Shown here: positions 48,656 through 57,342 of the stretch, in pieces
Layout: every line of letters begins with the position of its first letter
Position numbering within the stretch: the first letter of the stretch is position 1
From: Methylocaldum szegediense
Lineage (GTDB): Bacteria > Pseudomonadota > Gammaproteobacteria > Methylococcales > Methylococcaceae
Assembly (NCBI RefSeq): GCF_949769195.1
Contig: NZ_OX458333.1
Location: forward strand, 3,754,001-3,818,000
Reading direction: 5' to 3'
DNA: 64,000 bases
Notes under the pieces: model-generated
Database searches by the model: none
What the model was told of the DNA's origin: nothing
The model's input: only the letters and a program-made list of their open reading frames with translations
Translations under genes and position numbers: made by a program

Positions 48656-48729
48656 GAAACTACTTGTCGCCTGAATATAATCTACAGTGCAGTTGGCTAA
48701 AGCGGGAGAATTCTCGACTTGGCTGCTGA
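47695..48729 (+). CDS. IS481-family transposase, copy 2
   Basis: Differs from copy 1 at few positions (MPIR against MQIR at the start, NRSALS against NRTALS). Catalytic Asp, Asp and Glu motifs are intact (GFLHLDVKYL, TDNGSEFTD, VERFNGRIEE). GAGG lies 8 bases before ATG 47695. The frame leaves the element and reads 24 codons of flanking DNA (NYLSPEYNLQCSWLKRENSR, then LGC) before a stop at 48729. Confidence 0.92.
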   Translation: MPIRLHKNARTTPAVRQAIQASTLSERALAQKHGISRTTVRKWKHRSSVEDASHRPHTLRTTLTPAQEAIVVYLRQALLLPLDDLLAVTREFLNPAVSRSGLDRCLRRHGVASLKTLLPPTEKAKVKPFKAYEPGFLHLDVKYLPAIDGEPRRYLFVAIDRATRWVYVALKPNRSALSAKDFLKAVIQAAPFRIQKCLTDNGSEFTDRFLTRTRQPSGTHEFDRLCTEQGIEHRLIPPGRPQTNGLVERFNGRIEEVLQTHHFDSTADLDTTLHRYVELYNHHIPQKALRHLTPIQALKNWQLSHPHLFRKKVYDLAGLDRNYLSPEYNLQCSWLKRENSRLGC

Positions 48730-48878
48730 CTGGTACGGCGGCGATTCTTGGCGCAGTAGTCGCCAACATTGATCCCATAGCAAAAGTGATGGATGCGAGC
48801 AACTTTCGGTGGGAACCTGCACTACTCGTAGGCTCGACGTGTGCGGGGCGGTTGTTTGCCGGTTGTGCCTCATGTTAA
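48687..48878 (+). pseudogene. truncated membrane-protein fragment next to IS481 copy 2
   Basis: A 63-codon frame starting 31 bases after the IS end: EFSTWLLTGTAAILGAVVAN, IDPIAKVMDASNFRWEPALL, then VGSTCAGRLFAGCAS. The first hydrophobic helix and the IDPIAKVMD loop look like real protein; the end looks frameshifted. No start codon with a ribosome site and no known family. I read it as the remaining middle of a membrane protein cut by the IS or by a deletion at its edge. Confidence 0.45.
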
Positions 48879-48992
48879 GGACGAGCGTGTAGCTCTCGAC
48901 AAAACAATACGAGGCCAATTCGTTCAGACACTCTGGCTACCCGATAGATTGGAATTCGCACTAAGCGCCGATGATTCAGAAGGTGGGGGCAA

Positions 48993-49436
48993 GTGTCCAA
49001 AGCAAAACTCAGCTATTCCGAACTCCTTGATGCCTTCGAATTCGTGAGCGCCAGCGCGCCCATGGACAACAGGGCTTTCATTGATCGGGGAAACGGAAAG
49101 ATTCACTACTTGGCATCCGAGCTCGACTTCGAAGAAAAGATTCCAGACGATCTCGAATCATCGAACAGATACGTCGAGGTTCCTCACAAGTATGATCTGG
49201 ACTTGGGACGTAACTTTATATTGTCATTCATACAGCAAGAACTCCCCGACGAATACGAAACCGTTTCCGAATTCTTTCGAAGGAAAGGCGCTTACCGCCG
49301 CTTCAAAGATTTCTTGGACAGCCGAAACCAACTCGAACGTTGGTACGAATACCAATCCCGCGAGACTGAAAAGGCGTTGCGCCTTTGGTGCGACGAAAAC
49401 GGCCTCGAGCTCATCGATGATTCATCTACGCCCTGA
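48993..49436 (+). CDS. UPF0158-family protein
   Basis: Soluble 147-residue protein of unknown function. The family pattern is clear: YSELLDAFEFVSASAPMDNRAFIDRGNGKIHY at the N terminus as two motifs, PHKYDLDLGRNFILSFIQQELPDEY in the middle and RRFKDFLDSRNQLERWYEYQS towards the end. The start is GTG 48993, preceded by AGGTGGGGG. It is the first intact gene after the IS-rich island. Confidence 0.85.
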   Translation: MSKAKLSYSELLDAFEFVSASAPMDNRAFIDRGNGKIHYLASELDFEEKIPDDLESSNRYVEVPHKYDLDLGRNFILSFIQQELPDEYETVSEFFRRKGAYRRFKDFLDSRNQLERWYEYQSRETEKALRLWCDENGLELIDDSSTP

Positions 49437-49579
49437 GTTCTCGGTCGCTCGGGCGGTCTGCCGGTTACGCTCGCAGGTTTTCGCCGCCGTATCCGCTTCG
49501 GTTCGATCGGGAATTCCAACTCCGCGTAGTGCGACTGGCGAGAGAGGAGCGTATTTTCTTCCGTCTCGCGAGGCGGCCA

Positions 49580-49858
49580 TCAATCGCGCCGGACGAGTTT
49601 GAAGAAACGGCTCACTTCTCCGCTCTGTGTCCTTTCTTGATATAAAAACGCCAGTTTCTGCTCCTCGAATTTGTCGAAGAACGCCTCCCAGGAGATCCGC
49701 TCCAGCGTTTCGCCGCCTTCGGTGAAACCGATGCGCAGGATGCCGGCTTCGTCGCCCTTGGCGGCAGTGCCTTTCACGGTGGCGGGCCAGCCTCCCCGTT
49801 CTTCCACCCAGCGGCGAATCTCGTCGTGATTCGTCGTTTTTTTCGATTCGTGCGACAT
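49580..49858 (-). CDS. small conserved protein of unknown function
   Basis: 92 residues, hydrophilic: TTNHDEIRRWVEERGGWPATVKG, GDEAGILRIGFTEGGETLE and ISWEAFFDKFEEQKLAFLYQ. Proteins of this pattern are widespread in bacteria, sometimes mislabelled as glucan branching enzyme; no function is established to my knowledge. GGAGG precedes the ATG. Isolated, minus strand, 110 bases upstream of the glycosyltransferase genes in the direction of transcription. Confidence 0.75.
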   Translation of the reverse strand: MSHESKKTTNHDEIRRWVEERGGWPATVKGTAAKGDEAGILRIGFTEGGETLERISWEAFFDKFEEQKLAFLYQERTQSGEVSRFFKLVRRD

Positions 49859-49968
49859 AACGACACCTCCATGGTCGTTGGTAATGCGCCGTTCGCGGCG
49901 AAAACATTTTTTAGTGCGGTGTAAGGGGCCATAGGCAGCCGGTTCGCTACACCCTAGTAAAAAACGTT

Positions 49969-51078
49969 CTAGCCGTAGCTATGGATGATGCGAGGTCTAG
50001 GGCATCCCCCGCGTGCTCTGCGCACGTGGTTTTCCAGCTCTATCGCGCGATGGATCGACGTGTGCGCGGCAAGCACCCTGGCGCGCGCCCGTTCGCCAAT
50101 TCGGGTCCGTTCGGTTTCCGACAGCTCGTGCAGATAACGCAGAACATCTTCGGCGCGTTCCGCCACTAGAATTTCCTCGCCGATCTTGAAGAAGCTATTG
50201 AGGCCCTGCCAGTAATCGGAAATGACCGGCGTCCCGCAGGCGGCGGCCTCGAACAGTCTCACGCTAGGCGAATAACCGGCACGTATCATTTCATGGCGGG
50301 TGACGTTCAGAGTGAACCGCTGCGAGGTGTAAAAACGCCGGTGAGCGGCGGGCGGCAAGTGGTCGATACGGTGAACGTTCGGGGGCCAGGCTATGCTCTC
50401 CGGATATTGCGGCCCGGCTACAGCAAAACGGCCTTTTTCCCACTGGCGCGCGGGTTTCAGCAGCAGTTCCTGAACCGCCGGCTGCCGATCCTCGCTGTAA
50501 GTGCCCATGTAACCGAGGTCATATTCGATGGGGCCGAAGTCGGAGGAATGCAAATCCGGATCAACCGAGCAGTAGAGCGGCTCCACCCTTTGCGCACGGT
50601 ACGAACGTTTGAGCCAGGACAGTAGCGGACCGCCGGTAAACGAGAGATAGAGCTCGTATCGGGGGATCAGATCCGGGTGCAGGTATTCGTAGTCGCCATG
50701 CACCAGTTTCGCCAGCGTGACCGGCGTATCGATGTCGTAGAACGCGGTGACTCCGCGCGCCGTGTCGACCACCCATCTGCCCACCTCGACGCCATCCGGA
50801 ACGTACGAGCCGACGATAACCAGATCAGCTTGCGCGACCTCGTCGGTGAAGCGGTCCTTCAATTCATCGAGATCGTTGTAGAGGTAGGTTGTACCATAAG
50901 GCGGATTTGGGAGATCACGGTTTTTCGCATACCACGGTTGGTCGCGTTCGAGAAATAGGACATTATGGCCGCGCGTACTCAGGCCGTGCACGAGTGCCCG
51001 ATACGTTGTGGCGTGTCCATTGCCCCAGGATGACGTAATCGAGAGTCCCAGTATGACGATGTTCAATGGCTCGGACAT
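49969..51078 (-). CDS. CgeB-like glycosyltransferase (1 of 3)
   Basis: GT-B fold glycosyltransferase of 369 residues resembling the CgeB group. The N-terminal half has NIVILGLSITSSWGNGHATTYRALVHGLSTRGHNVLFLERD; the C-terminal half has FTLNVTRHEMIRAGYSPSVRLFEAAACGTPVISDYWQGLNSFF, the nucleotide-sugar binding region with the conserved Glu in RLFEAAACG. AGGAG precedes the ATG. It follows copy 2 after 2 bases. Donor and acceptor unknown; part of the surface-glycan operon. Confidence 0.85.
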   Translation of the reverse strand: MSEPLNIVILGLSITSSWGNGHATTYRALVHGLSTRGHNVLFLERDQPWYAKNRDLPNPPYGTTYLYNDLDELKDRFTDEVAQADLVIVGSYVPDGVEVGRWVVDTARGVTAFYDIDTPVTLAKLVHGDYEYLHPDLIPRYELYLSFTGGPLLSWLKRSYRAQRVEPLYCSVDPDLHSSDFGPIEYDLGYMGTYSEDRQPAVQELLLKPARQWEKGRFAVAGPQYPESIAWPPNVHRIDHLPPAAHRRFYTSQRFTLNVTRHEMIRAGYSPSVRLFEAAACGTPVISDYWQGLNSFFKIGEEILVAERAEDVLRYLHELSETERTRIGERARARVLAAHTSIHRAIELENHVRRARGGCPRPRIIHSYG

Positions 51079-51080
51079 GA

Positions 51081-52256
51081 TTAAGCTCCTGTTTGTGGGT
51101 TCAAGGAAATTTCGAGAAGTGCGTTCTCTCCAGCATTAGATCGAAGCGAAGTCGAGTTGCTCGATCTGCCGTCTGACGTTAGACCGTTCAGAATTCGGTG
51201 GACCAGCGCCGCCCGGTGCGCGTAGGTGTGTTCCGAGATCACCCGGCGCATAGCGGCAGCACCGATCGCTCGAGCGCGCTGTTCGGAAATCGATTCCAGA
51301 TGGCGAGCGACATCTTCCCCGGTGTGAGCGACCAGAATCTCCCGGTCCGGTTCCAGAAACCGTTCGATACCCTCCCAGGCGTCGGTAACGATGCAGGCAC
51401 CGGCACCGGCTGCCTCGAAGATGCGGGTGGCAGGAGAGTGGCCAAACCGCGCCATGCTGCTGCGGTTGATATTGAGGACCATGCGCGAACTGCAGTTGAA
51501 GGCGTTGTGATCATGGGCGTACACATGGCCGAGACAGCGGAGGTTGGGGAGCTCCGGCAAATTGCTTTCCCACCCGTTTCCGCCGAGCAGGAAATCGGCT
51601 TTCGGTAGTTCGGCTGCGGGCTTGAAGAAGAATTCGTGCACCCGCGCTTCCCGATCCGGGAGACGGTTGCCCAGAAAGGCCAGTGTGGCGGCAAAGCGGG
51701 GCTGCGCCGCTACGGGGTAATGGGTCGCCGGGTCCAGCGCGTTGTAGACCGGTACGCAATCGCGCGCGCCCAGCGCGCGGTAGGCGTCTATCACCGGCGG
51801 GCCGCCACCGTAGGTCAGGACCAAATCGTAACGGGGGATTAGGGCAAGGAATGGATCGCTCGGGTTGCGTTGAATCCGCTCCAGGGTTGCCGGTGCATCC
51901 ACGTCCCAAAAGATGACCGTTCGATTCGGTGCCTGAAGACTCAGGATTTCGCGTTCGAGCCAGTCGTCGAACACGCCGACGCCGCTCGCCTTGACCAGGA
52001 TGTCCGCTTGTCGGGCAGCGTCGAGCGCGGCTGAAACGCCCTGTTCGGTTGCGGGATAAACCACGACCTTTGCCCAGGTCGGGTTGGCGATGTCGCGATG
52101 TTGCTGGCGCTCGAAAGCGTCCGGTTCGTAGAAGGTGGTGCGGTACCCCAGCACGCTCAAAGCGCGAATCAGCCCGCGGTAATAAGTGGCTGCGCCGTTC
52201 CAGTAGGTCGAGACCAAGCTGGAGCCGAAGAATGCGACGTGGGGTCGATGTTTCAT
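51081..52256 (-). CDS. CgeB-like glycosyltransferase (2 of 3)
   Basis: 391 residues, paralogue of its two neighbours. It opens VAFFGSSLVSTYWNGAATYYRGLIRALSVLGY and has the C-terminal binding motif MVLNINRSSMARFGHSPATR then IFEAAGAGACIVTDAWEGIE. The start is ATG 52256 with GAGAGG upstream; the GTG at 52262 would overlap that site. It lies 9 bases after the third copy. Confidence 0.85.
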   Translation of the reverse strand: MKHRPHVAFFGSSLVSTYWNGAATYYRGLIRALSVLGYRTTFYEPDAFERQQHRDIANPTWAKVVVYPATEQGVSAALDAARQADILVKASGVGVFDDWLEREILSLQAPNRTVIFWDVDAPATLERIQRNPSDPFLALIPRYDLVLTYGGGPPVIDAYRALGARDCVPVYNALDPATHYPVAAQPRFAATLAFLGNRLPDREARVHEFFFKPAAELPKADFLLGGNGWESNLPELPNLRCLGHVYAHDHNAFNCSSRMVLNINRSSMARFGHSPATRIFEAAGAGACIVTDAWEGIERFLEPDREILVAHTGEDVARHLESISEQRARAIGAAAMRRVISEHTYAHRAALVHRILNGLTSDGRSSNSTSLRSNAGENALLEISLNPQTGA

Positions 52257-52265
52257 AACCACCTC

Positions 52266-53402
52266 TCACAGGACAGCGGGCTCTTTCCTCGATTTGCGCT
52301 TTGCGGAACGGGACAGACGAAGTTCCCGACAGATGTCGAGCAACTCGTCGACGCGGTGCGCGCAGGTATGCCGTTTCAATATGGCGGCGCGGCCGTGTTC
52401 GGCCAGCGTCCGCGCGAAGCTCCGATCGTTGAGGATGGCCGCGATGGCCTCCTCCATTTCACGGCGGGTGTGGGCGACCAGAAAATCCTGTCCCGGCGTG
52501 AATAAATGTTCGATGTCGTCCCAAGGGGCACTAACCAAAGGAATGCCGCAGGCCAACGCCTCGAAGGGGCGTATCGTCGGTATTCCGGGCAAAGCCCGGG
52601 CATACGGCCGCCGCGGGACATGGACTGTCACCTTGAAGCGGGCGAACACTCGCGGGACTTCGTAATTCGGCAGCCATCCGCCATATTCGATTCCGGCCTC
52701 AGACAAGACTTTGAGCGCCCGTTCCGGATAGCGCACACCGTAAACCCGCGCTTGAAGCCCGAGGGTTTTGGCCGGCTCGAACAGGAATTCCTCGAGTTCA
52801 CGGGTGCGCTCGTCGTCGCCCCAATTGCCGATCCAAACCAAATCGCCTTCCTCGGGCTCGCACGGTATCGGCCGGAAGACCTGGGTGTCGGCTGCTTCGT
52901 GCCAGGTCCAGGCGCGCGCGGCCCAGCCGCGGTCCAGGTAGATGTCCCGTAGCACCTTGCCGAATGCCAATACGCCATCGTAGTGTTCGAGGTCGTATCG
53001 GGCGATCGACTCCGGATCGGTCACGGCACGATGGTGGGTGTCGTGGAACAACAAGAGATAGTGTCCCGAACGAGCGCGATGGCGCCCGATCTTCTTGACC
53101 AGGGCCGGATCGTTCCACTCGTGCACGATGACGACGTCGGCGTCGGCCAGGACGGCTCCGGGATCGAGTTGGTCGACGTCGTAGAACCGGCTGAGCAGGT
53201 GTGGATAGGCTTCGAAAAAGCCCCTGAGTGAACCGGGTGGCCTCTCGGCGCGGAGGTTGCGAAGACTCCAACCGTCGGTCGGCTCATACACTTCGACGCA
53301 GTGGCCGCGCTGCATCAGCTCGGTGACGATGCCCCGCAAGAAATGAGCATTGCCGTGATTCCAGTCGGAAATCAGAGAGTGATAAAAAAGTACAAACTTC
53401 AT
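52266..53402 (-). CDS. CgeB-like glycosyltransferase (3 of 3)
   Basis: 378 residues, first of the three tandem copies in transcription order. N terminus KFVLFYHSLISDWNHGNAHFLRGIVTELMQRGH; middle VVIVHEWNDPALVKKIGRHRA; C-terminal motif TIRPFEALACGIPLVSAPWDDIEHLFTPGQDFLVA. It shares the W(N/G)(H/G)xA(H/T) opening with both others, which suggests tandem duplication and divergence. It lies 84 bases after the GT4 gene. Confidence 0.85.
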   Translation of the reverse strand: MKFVLFYHSLISDWNHGNAHFLRGIVTELMQRGHCVEVYEPTDGWSLRNLRAERPPGSLRGFFEAYPHLLSRFYDVDQLDPGAVLADADVVIVHEWNDPALVKKIGRHRARSGHYLLLFHDTHHRAVTDPESIARYDLEHYDGVLAFGKVLRDIYLDRGWAARAWTWHEAADTQVFRPIPCEPEEGDLVWIGNWGDDERTRELEEFLFEPAKTLGLQARVYGVRYPERALKVLSEAGIEYGGWLPNYEVPRVFARFKVTVHVPRRPYARALPGIPTIRPFEALACGIPLVSAPWDDIEHLFTPGQDFLVAHTRREMEEAIAAILNDRSFARTLAEHGRAAILKRHTCAHRVDELLDICRELRLSRSAKRKSRKEPAVL

Positions 53403-53486
53403 CCTGGACTTCCACTTGTTAATGTCGAATGGAAGAGCGTGACCGTATCGGTATCGGTTGTCTTGCGGCGCTTAAATTCGCTCGCT

Positions 53487-54614
53487 TCATGGCGATAGTC
53501 CCCGGTGCGATGTCGCTCTGGCCGCAGTGCCGGCCCGGTACTCGGCCGCCCGGTGATCGGTGGTCAGCTCCCGGTAAATTTCCCAATACGCGGCCGCCAT
53601 CCGTTCCGGTGTAAACCGCGCCGCTCGAATGCGGGCTTTGACCGCGTACTCGTGTCTCAGGTCCGGCCGGTCGATTAGTTCCTGAAGAGTCGAAGCCAGC
53701 CGCTCGGTATCGTCCGGCGGTATAAATAAGGCAGCGTCCTGCCAAATTTCGCGTAGACTCGCGATGTCGCCGAGCACCAGCGCGCATCCCGCCGAGGCTG
53801 CTTCCAGGATCGACAGTCCGAAGGGCTCGTAACGGGCGGGAAGGGCATAGATCGACGCATGGGCAAACCAGTTCTCGAGCCGCTTCGCGGAAAGCGGCCC
53901 CAAGCAACGCAGGTTCGGGAACTCGGCTGTGGCGCCGTCTGGATGCCGGGCTTCGCCGGCGACATAGACGGGCCAGGACAAGCGAGGCGCAATCCGGGCG
54001 AGGCCGGCGATGTTCTTCCCCGGGTCCCAGAGACGGCCGGCCGAGAGGATGAAAGCCTTTTTTTTCCGCTGCGGTTGGACGGTGCGCCCGTTGAAAATCA
54101 CTCGGGCGGCTAGCAAAGGGCCGTACAGCCTGTGCAGTTCGGCGAGCATTGCGGCGGTCGGCGCTATCACGCCGTTTGCCGCCCGGAGCCCGGTTCGAAC
54201 TGCGTCTCGATAGCGGTCCAAGCGTGCCGGTGCTGGTACCCCGTGCACCGCCTGCCACCATGAGAGCACACACGAATGGCCGACCATCAGCACCGGCGCC
54301 GACCACGGCAGAGCGCCGTGGGGATAGTCGTTCAAATGAATCAGCGCGGGTTTGAAGTTTTCCGCGAGTCTCAGCAGCCAGTCGCCTGCCGCTTCGATGT
54401 CTGCCCAGGGATCGTCCATCCAAACCAGTTTGTACCGGCTCTCTGTGACGCGGACATGGCGCAGCGCCGCAACCTCGCGCCGTTGCTCGGTGGACAAGGG
54501 CGCGCCCATGGTGGCCAACAGGATGTTGACACCGAACGGCTCCAATCCGCGTGCCAGCTCCAGCGCGTACCGCCAGACCCCGCCTATTGTGTCGGCCGTC
54601 ATCAGAATGTTCAT
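53487..54614 (-). CDS. GT4-family glycosyltransferase
   Basis: 375 residues with the GT-B retaining pattern: TADTIGGVWRYALELARGLEPFGVN at the N terminus, FILSAGRLWDPGKNIAGLARI for the donor domain, and PFGLSILEAASAGCALVLGDI with the two conserved glutamates of the EX7E motif. The ATG at 54614 overlaps the stop of the oxidoreductase gene as ATGA; the longer frame has no homology. Sugar specificity unknown. Confidence 0.9.
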   Translation of the reverse strand: MNILMTADTIGGVWRYALELARGLEPFGVNILLATMGAPLSTEQRREVAALRHVRVTESRYKLVWMDDPWADIEAAGDWLLRLAENFKPALIHLNDYPHGALPWSAPVLMVGHSCVLSWWQAVHGVPAPARLDRYRDAVRTGLRAANGVIAPTAAMLAELHRLYGPLLAARVIFNGRTVQPQRKKKAFILSAGRLWDPGKNIAGLARIAPRLSWPVYVAGEARHPDGATAEFPNLRCLGPLSAKRLENWFAHASIYALPARYEPFGLSILEAASAGCALVLGDIASLREIWQDAALFIPPDDTERLASTLQELIDRPDLRHEYAVKARIRAARFTPERMAAAYWEIYRELTTDHRAAEYRAGTAARATSHRGLSP

Positions 54615-55639
54615 CGTCCGTAAATCCTGTCGACTACGGCGGCGACTTCCACGAACTGTCGGGCCTCCGGGGCGAAGCGGCCGTTTTCGCCCAGCCGTCG
54701 TACCCAATCGATGAGCGCCCGTCCGCCCCAGGCATCGGGATAGCTGGCGACAACTTCACGCCGCGTGCCATGGAAGCGCTCGACGACGAAATCCCAGAAC
54801 GAACCGTCGACATTGCGGAGCGCGGCGGCACCCTTAGTGCCGTAAAAGGCGAAATCGATCACCGCGTCGCGGCCAGCCGAGAGCCGCCACGAACAGGCGA
54901 TGCGCGCGACGGCACCGCTACGGAATTCGATTTCGGCGACGGCGTAGTCTTCGACCTGAGTTGCCGGTTTCGCCACAGGTTTCCCCTGAGCGTACAAACG
55001 GCTCGTCACATGTCCGACTTCCGGGAAATCCAGCATCCACAGCGCCAGATCGACCAGGTGAGTGCCGAGGTCCATGACGCAGCCGCCACCTGATTGGGCG
55101 AGGTCGTAGAACCAGGGCTTGTCTGGTCCGTAGGCGTTGTGGAAGCTCAGATCTAGTGCATAGATTTCGCCGAGTTCGCCGCGGCGGATGGCCTCGCGAA
55201 CCTCCGCCATGCCGCGCACATGGCGATAGCTCAGATCGACGCTCAACAATCTATCCGCGCGCCGCGCTGCATCGACGACGTTTTGCGCCTCCTGCCGGGT
55301 GCGAGCCAGCGGTTTCTGGCAAAACACCGCGAGCCCGCGTTCGAGTGCCGCCGTTGTCTGGTGCGCATGCACGGCGCTGGGCGTCGCGATGACCACGCCG
55401 TCGATGGCGCAATCGAACAAATCGTCCGGACGGTCGCTCAGCAGGGCACCGGGGGCGAGGCGCGAAGCCTCGCGCAGGGCGTCCGTCGCAGGGTCGGCAA
55501 TGGCAACGATCTCGGCGCAATCCTCGTTCACCAAGGCGGCCATCCGGTCGCGGCCGATCCAGCCGACGCCCAGAAAACCTAGTCTAGGACGGTTCGGGCG
55601 AAGCTGCGGGCCTGTCTCTCGCGCTAGATTGGTGCTCAT
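54611..55639 (-). CDS. Gfo/Idh/MocA-family oxidoreductase
   Basis: NAD(P)-dependent sugar oxidoreductase of 342 residues. The Rossmann part reads RLGFLGVGWIGRDRMAALV and DGVVIATPSAVHAHQTTAALERG; the catalytic lysine is in VFCQKPLARTRQEA (family EKP); a C-terminal fold has GGGCVMDLGTHLVDLALWML with the conserved Asp-X3-His. It overlaps the neighbours on each side by 4 bases. Substrate unknown; in such loci these enzymes often oxidise or rearrange a nucleotide sugar. Confidence 0.92.
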   Translation of the reverse strand: MSTNLARETGPQLRPNRPRLGFLGVGWIGRDRMAALVNEDCAEIVAIADPATDALREASRLAPGALLSDRPDDLFDCAIDGVVIATPSAVHAHQTTAALERGLAVFCQKPLARTRQEAQNVVDAARRADRLLSVDLSYRHVRGMAEVREAIRRGELGEIYALDLSFHNAYGPDKPWFYDLAQSGGGCVMDLGTHLVDLALWMLDFPEVGHVTSRLYAQGKPVAKPATQVEDYAVAEIEFRSGAVARIACSWRLSAGRDAVIDFAFYGTKGAAALRNVDGSFWDFVVERFHGTRREVVASYPDAWGGRALIDWVRRLGENGRFAPEARQFVEVAAVVDRIYGR

Positions 55640-56643
55640 GGCAGTACCACCGCTTTCAAAAAACCCTCGGGGCGCGAGCCCATCAGATCGAAAGCCCGGG
55701 GTAGTTCCGTGAGCGAGAAACGATGGGTGAGAAGCGGCGACGGATCGAATCGGCCGGTGCTCGCGGCTTCGATCGCCGCGTAGAGTCCCTCGGCGTACCG
55801 CTTCGGATCGCGTTCGTGGGCGTTGATGACGTCGAGGCCGCGCCAGTTCCAAAGTTGCATGTTCACCGTGCGCGAGCCGTCCTGATGGTAGCCCGCGATC
55901 ACCAACCGGCCGCGCACACGGGTTAGTTCGCTGGCCAGATCCAGGGTGCACTGCTCGCCCGCGGCTTCGATCACGCAATCGCAACCCGCGCCATCGGTCA
56001 GTGCCTTGACCCGGTCCAGCGCCGCTTGGAAATTGCCGACGTCCAGGGTTTCGGCCGCACCTTGACGGCGCGCGATGTCGAGCGAGTAGGGGCGGCGGGA
56101 GAGAGCCACCACGCGGGCGCCGGCCGCAGTAGCCAGGCCGACGAGCAGAGCGCCCATGAAGCCGACGCCGACGACCGCCACCGTTTCTCCGGGCCGGATG
56201 CCGCTGCGCTGAAACACGTTCATGGCGCAGGCCAGCGGTTCTCCCGGGAAAAACCAGCCATCAAGCGCGGGCGGAAGAGGGATGGCAGCGTGGCGATCGA
56301 CCAGTTCGTATTGGGCATAGGCTCGGTCGGACAAAATCGCGACTCGGGTGCCTATGGCCGGGTAGTCGACATCCTCGCCGACCGCTTCGACGCGTCCCCA
56401 GCCTTCGTGTCCAGGGGCGCCGGGCGGGAAAGGATAATCGAACCACGGGCGTCCTTCCCAAACCGGCAGATTCGAAGCGCAGACGCCGCAGCCTTCCAGC
56501 TTGACCCGAACCTGCCCCGGCCCCGGTGGAGGTACCGTGACGAGGGTTACTCGAATGTCTCTTGGTCCATTGAAAACCGCCGCCATGCAGCGAACCGGAT
56601 CGGCGGTTTTTCGTACACACGTCAGTTCCGTTGCCGGTGCCAC
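55636..56643 (-). CDS. zinc-type medium-chain dehydrogenase
   Basis: 335 residues of the MDR superfamily with catalytic-zinc ligands in GCGVCASNLPVW and APGHEGWGRVEAVG, the coenzyme loop VAVVGVGFMGALLVGLATAAGA and C-terminal SLTELPRAFDLMGSRPEG. The structural-zinc cysteine lobe is missing. Start is GTG 56643, chosen because AAGGAGG stands just upstream; ATG 56586 is where family homology begins and ATG 56724 is also open. It is first in a run of four genes (dehydrogenase, oxidoreductase, GT4, then CgeB-like genes). Confidence 0.87.
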   Translation of the reverse strand: MAPATELTCVRKTADPVRCMAAVFNGPRDIRVTLVTVPPPGPGQVRVKLEGCGVCASNLPVWEGRPWFDYPFPPGAPGHEGWGRVEAVGEDVDYPAIGTRVAILSDRAYAQYELVDRHAAIPLPPALDGWFFPGEPLACAMNVFQRSGIRPGETVAVVGVGFMGALLVGLATAAGARVVALSRRPYSLDIARRQGAAETLDVGNFQAALDRVKALTDGAGCDCVIEAAGEQCTLDLASELTRVRGRLVIAGYHQDGSRTVNMQLWNWRGLDVINAHERDPKRYAEGLYAAIEAASTGRFDPSPLLTHRFSLTELPRAFDLMGSRPEGFLKAVVLP

Positions 56644-56796
56644 GCGTAACTTTCCTCCTTGTACTGACTCATCCGTGCTGAGCCGTGGCGGGTGTCGGCG
56701 GATGAACGGCTCGATGCATTTCATGCCGACCCGCTTTGCTTCCGCTCCTGCCGGCGATTTCGAAAAACCGTCTTCCCGAAGGTTTTTCTTATTAAG

Positions 56797-56928
56797 CCGG
56801 CCTTTAAATATCGGCCGGGTTAATCCGGGGCAGGGATGCCCCGGCGCGGCAACAGGCCGCGTGAGCCCAGGCCGGGCGTGTGCCGGCCTGGGCGGTAGCC
56901 CGTGAACACCAGGAGGGTATTTACGGGC
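56797..56928. repeat. cluster of five consecutive perfect stem-loops
   Basis: Arms: CCGGCC 56797-56802 with 56813-56818; CCGGGGCA 56825-56832 with 56837-56844; GCGGC 56846-56850 with 56856-56860; CCCAGGCCGG 56866-56875 with 56883-56892; GCCCGT 56898-56903 with 56923-56928. All are perfect within 132 bases. This could be a structured untranslated RNA, a clustered palindromic repeat or a transcription attenuator ahead of the minus-strand dehydrogenase run. No known RNA family recognised. Confidence 0.7.
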
Positions 56929-57024
56929 CTGATTAATAATCAGCGCTTCCGCATTTCGCCTCTTCTCCCTCCGGGACAAGGTCGGGATGAGGGGGTCGAA
57001 AAGGAAGCTCCTTTATTTCATCCC

Positions 57025-57060
57025 CCTCACCCTAACTCTCTCCCTGAGGGAGAGGGAACC
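57025..57060. repeat. palindromic dispersed repeat (CTCACCCTAAC / GGGAGAGGG type)
   Basis: CTCACCCTAACTCTCTCCCT leads into a palindrome with arms CTCTCCCT at 57038-57045 and AGGGAGAG at 57047-57054. Repeats of this wording are scattered in many bacterial genomes, usually between genes. Confidence 0.6.
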
Positions 57061-57342
57061 GAAAGCACTTCGGTGTAAGTCCTGTCAATGTGTCATAAAA
57101 GCCGGCGACACTCTCTGTTTTGGCGAAAGGGCGGATGAAGATCCTCCGTCCCCGCTGCTTATTCAATCCTTAAGGTCCGAGCCGGGATTTACCGTTTTTC
57201 TGGTCGCGGTCACAAGGCCGGTACACGATCAAATTCGGCTTACGCGGCTTGCCGTCGAGTCGGGTTAACCTCCTTCCCGGATTGGTTCGGCCGTTTGTAG
57301 AGCGGGTGAATGAAGGGCGAACGGATTCTCGACTTTCGTTAA

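Larger units (their letters stand above)
56644..57342. other. 700-base gap with hairpin cluster and repeats
   Basis: Separates the epimerase gene (upstream in transcription) from the dehydrogenase run. It holds five stem-loops at 56797-56928 and a palindromic dispersed repeat at 57025-57060, listed separately. The remainder has no recognised gene. Confidence 0.55.
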
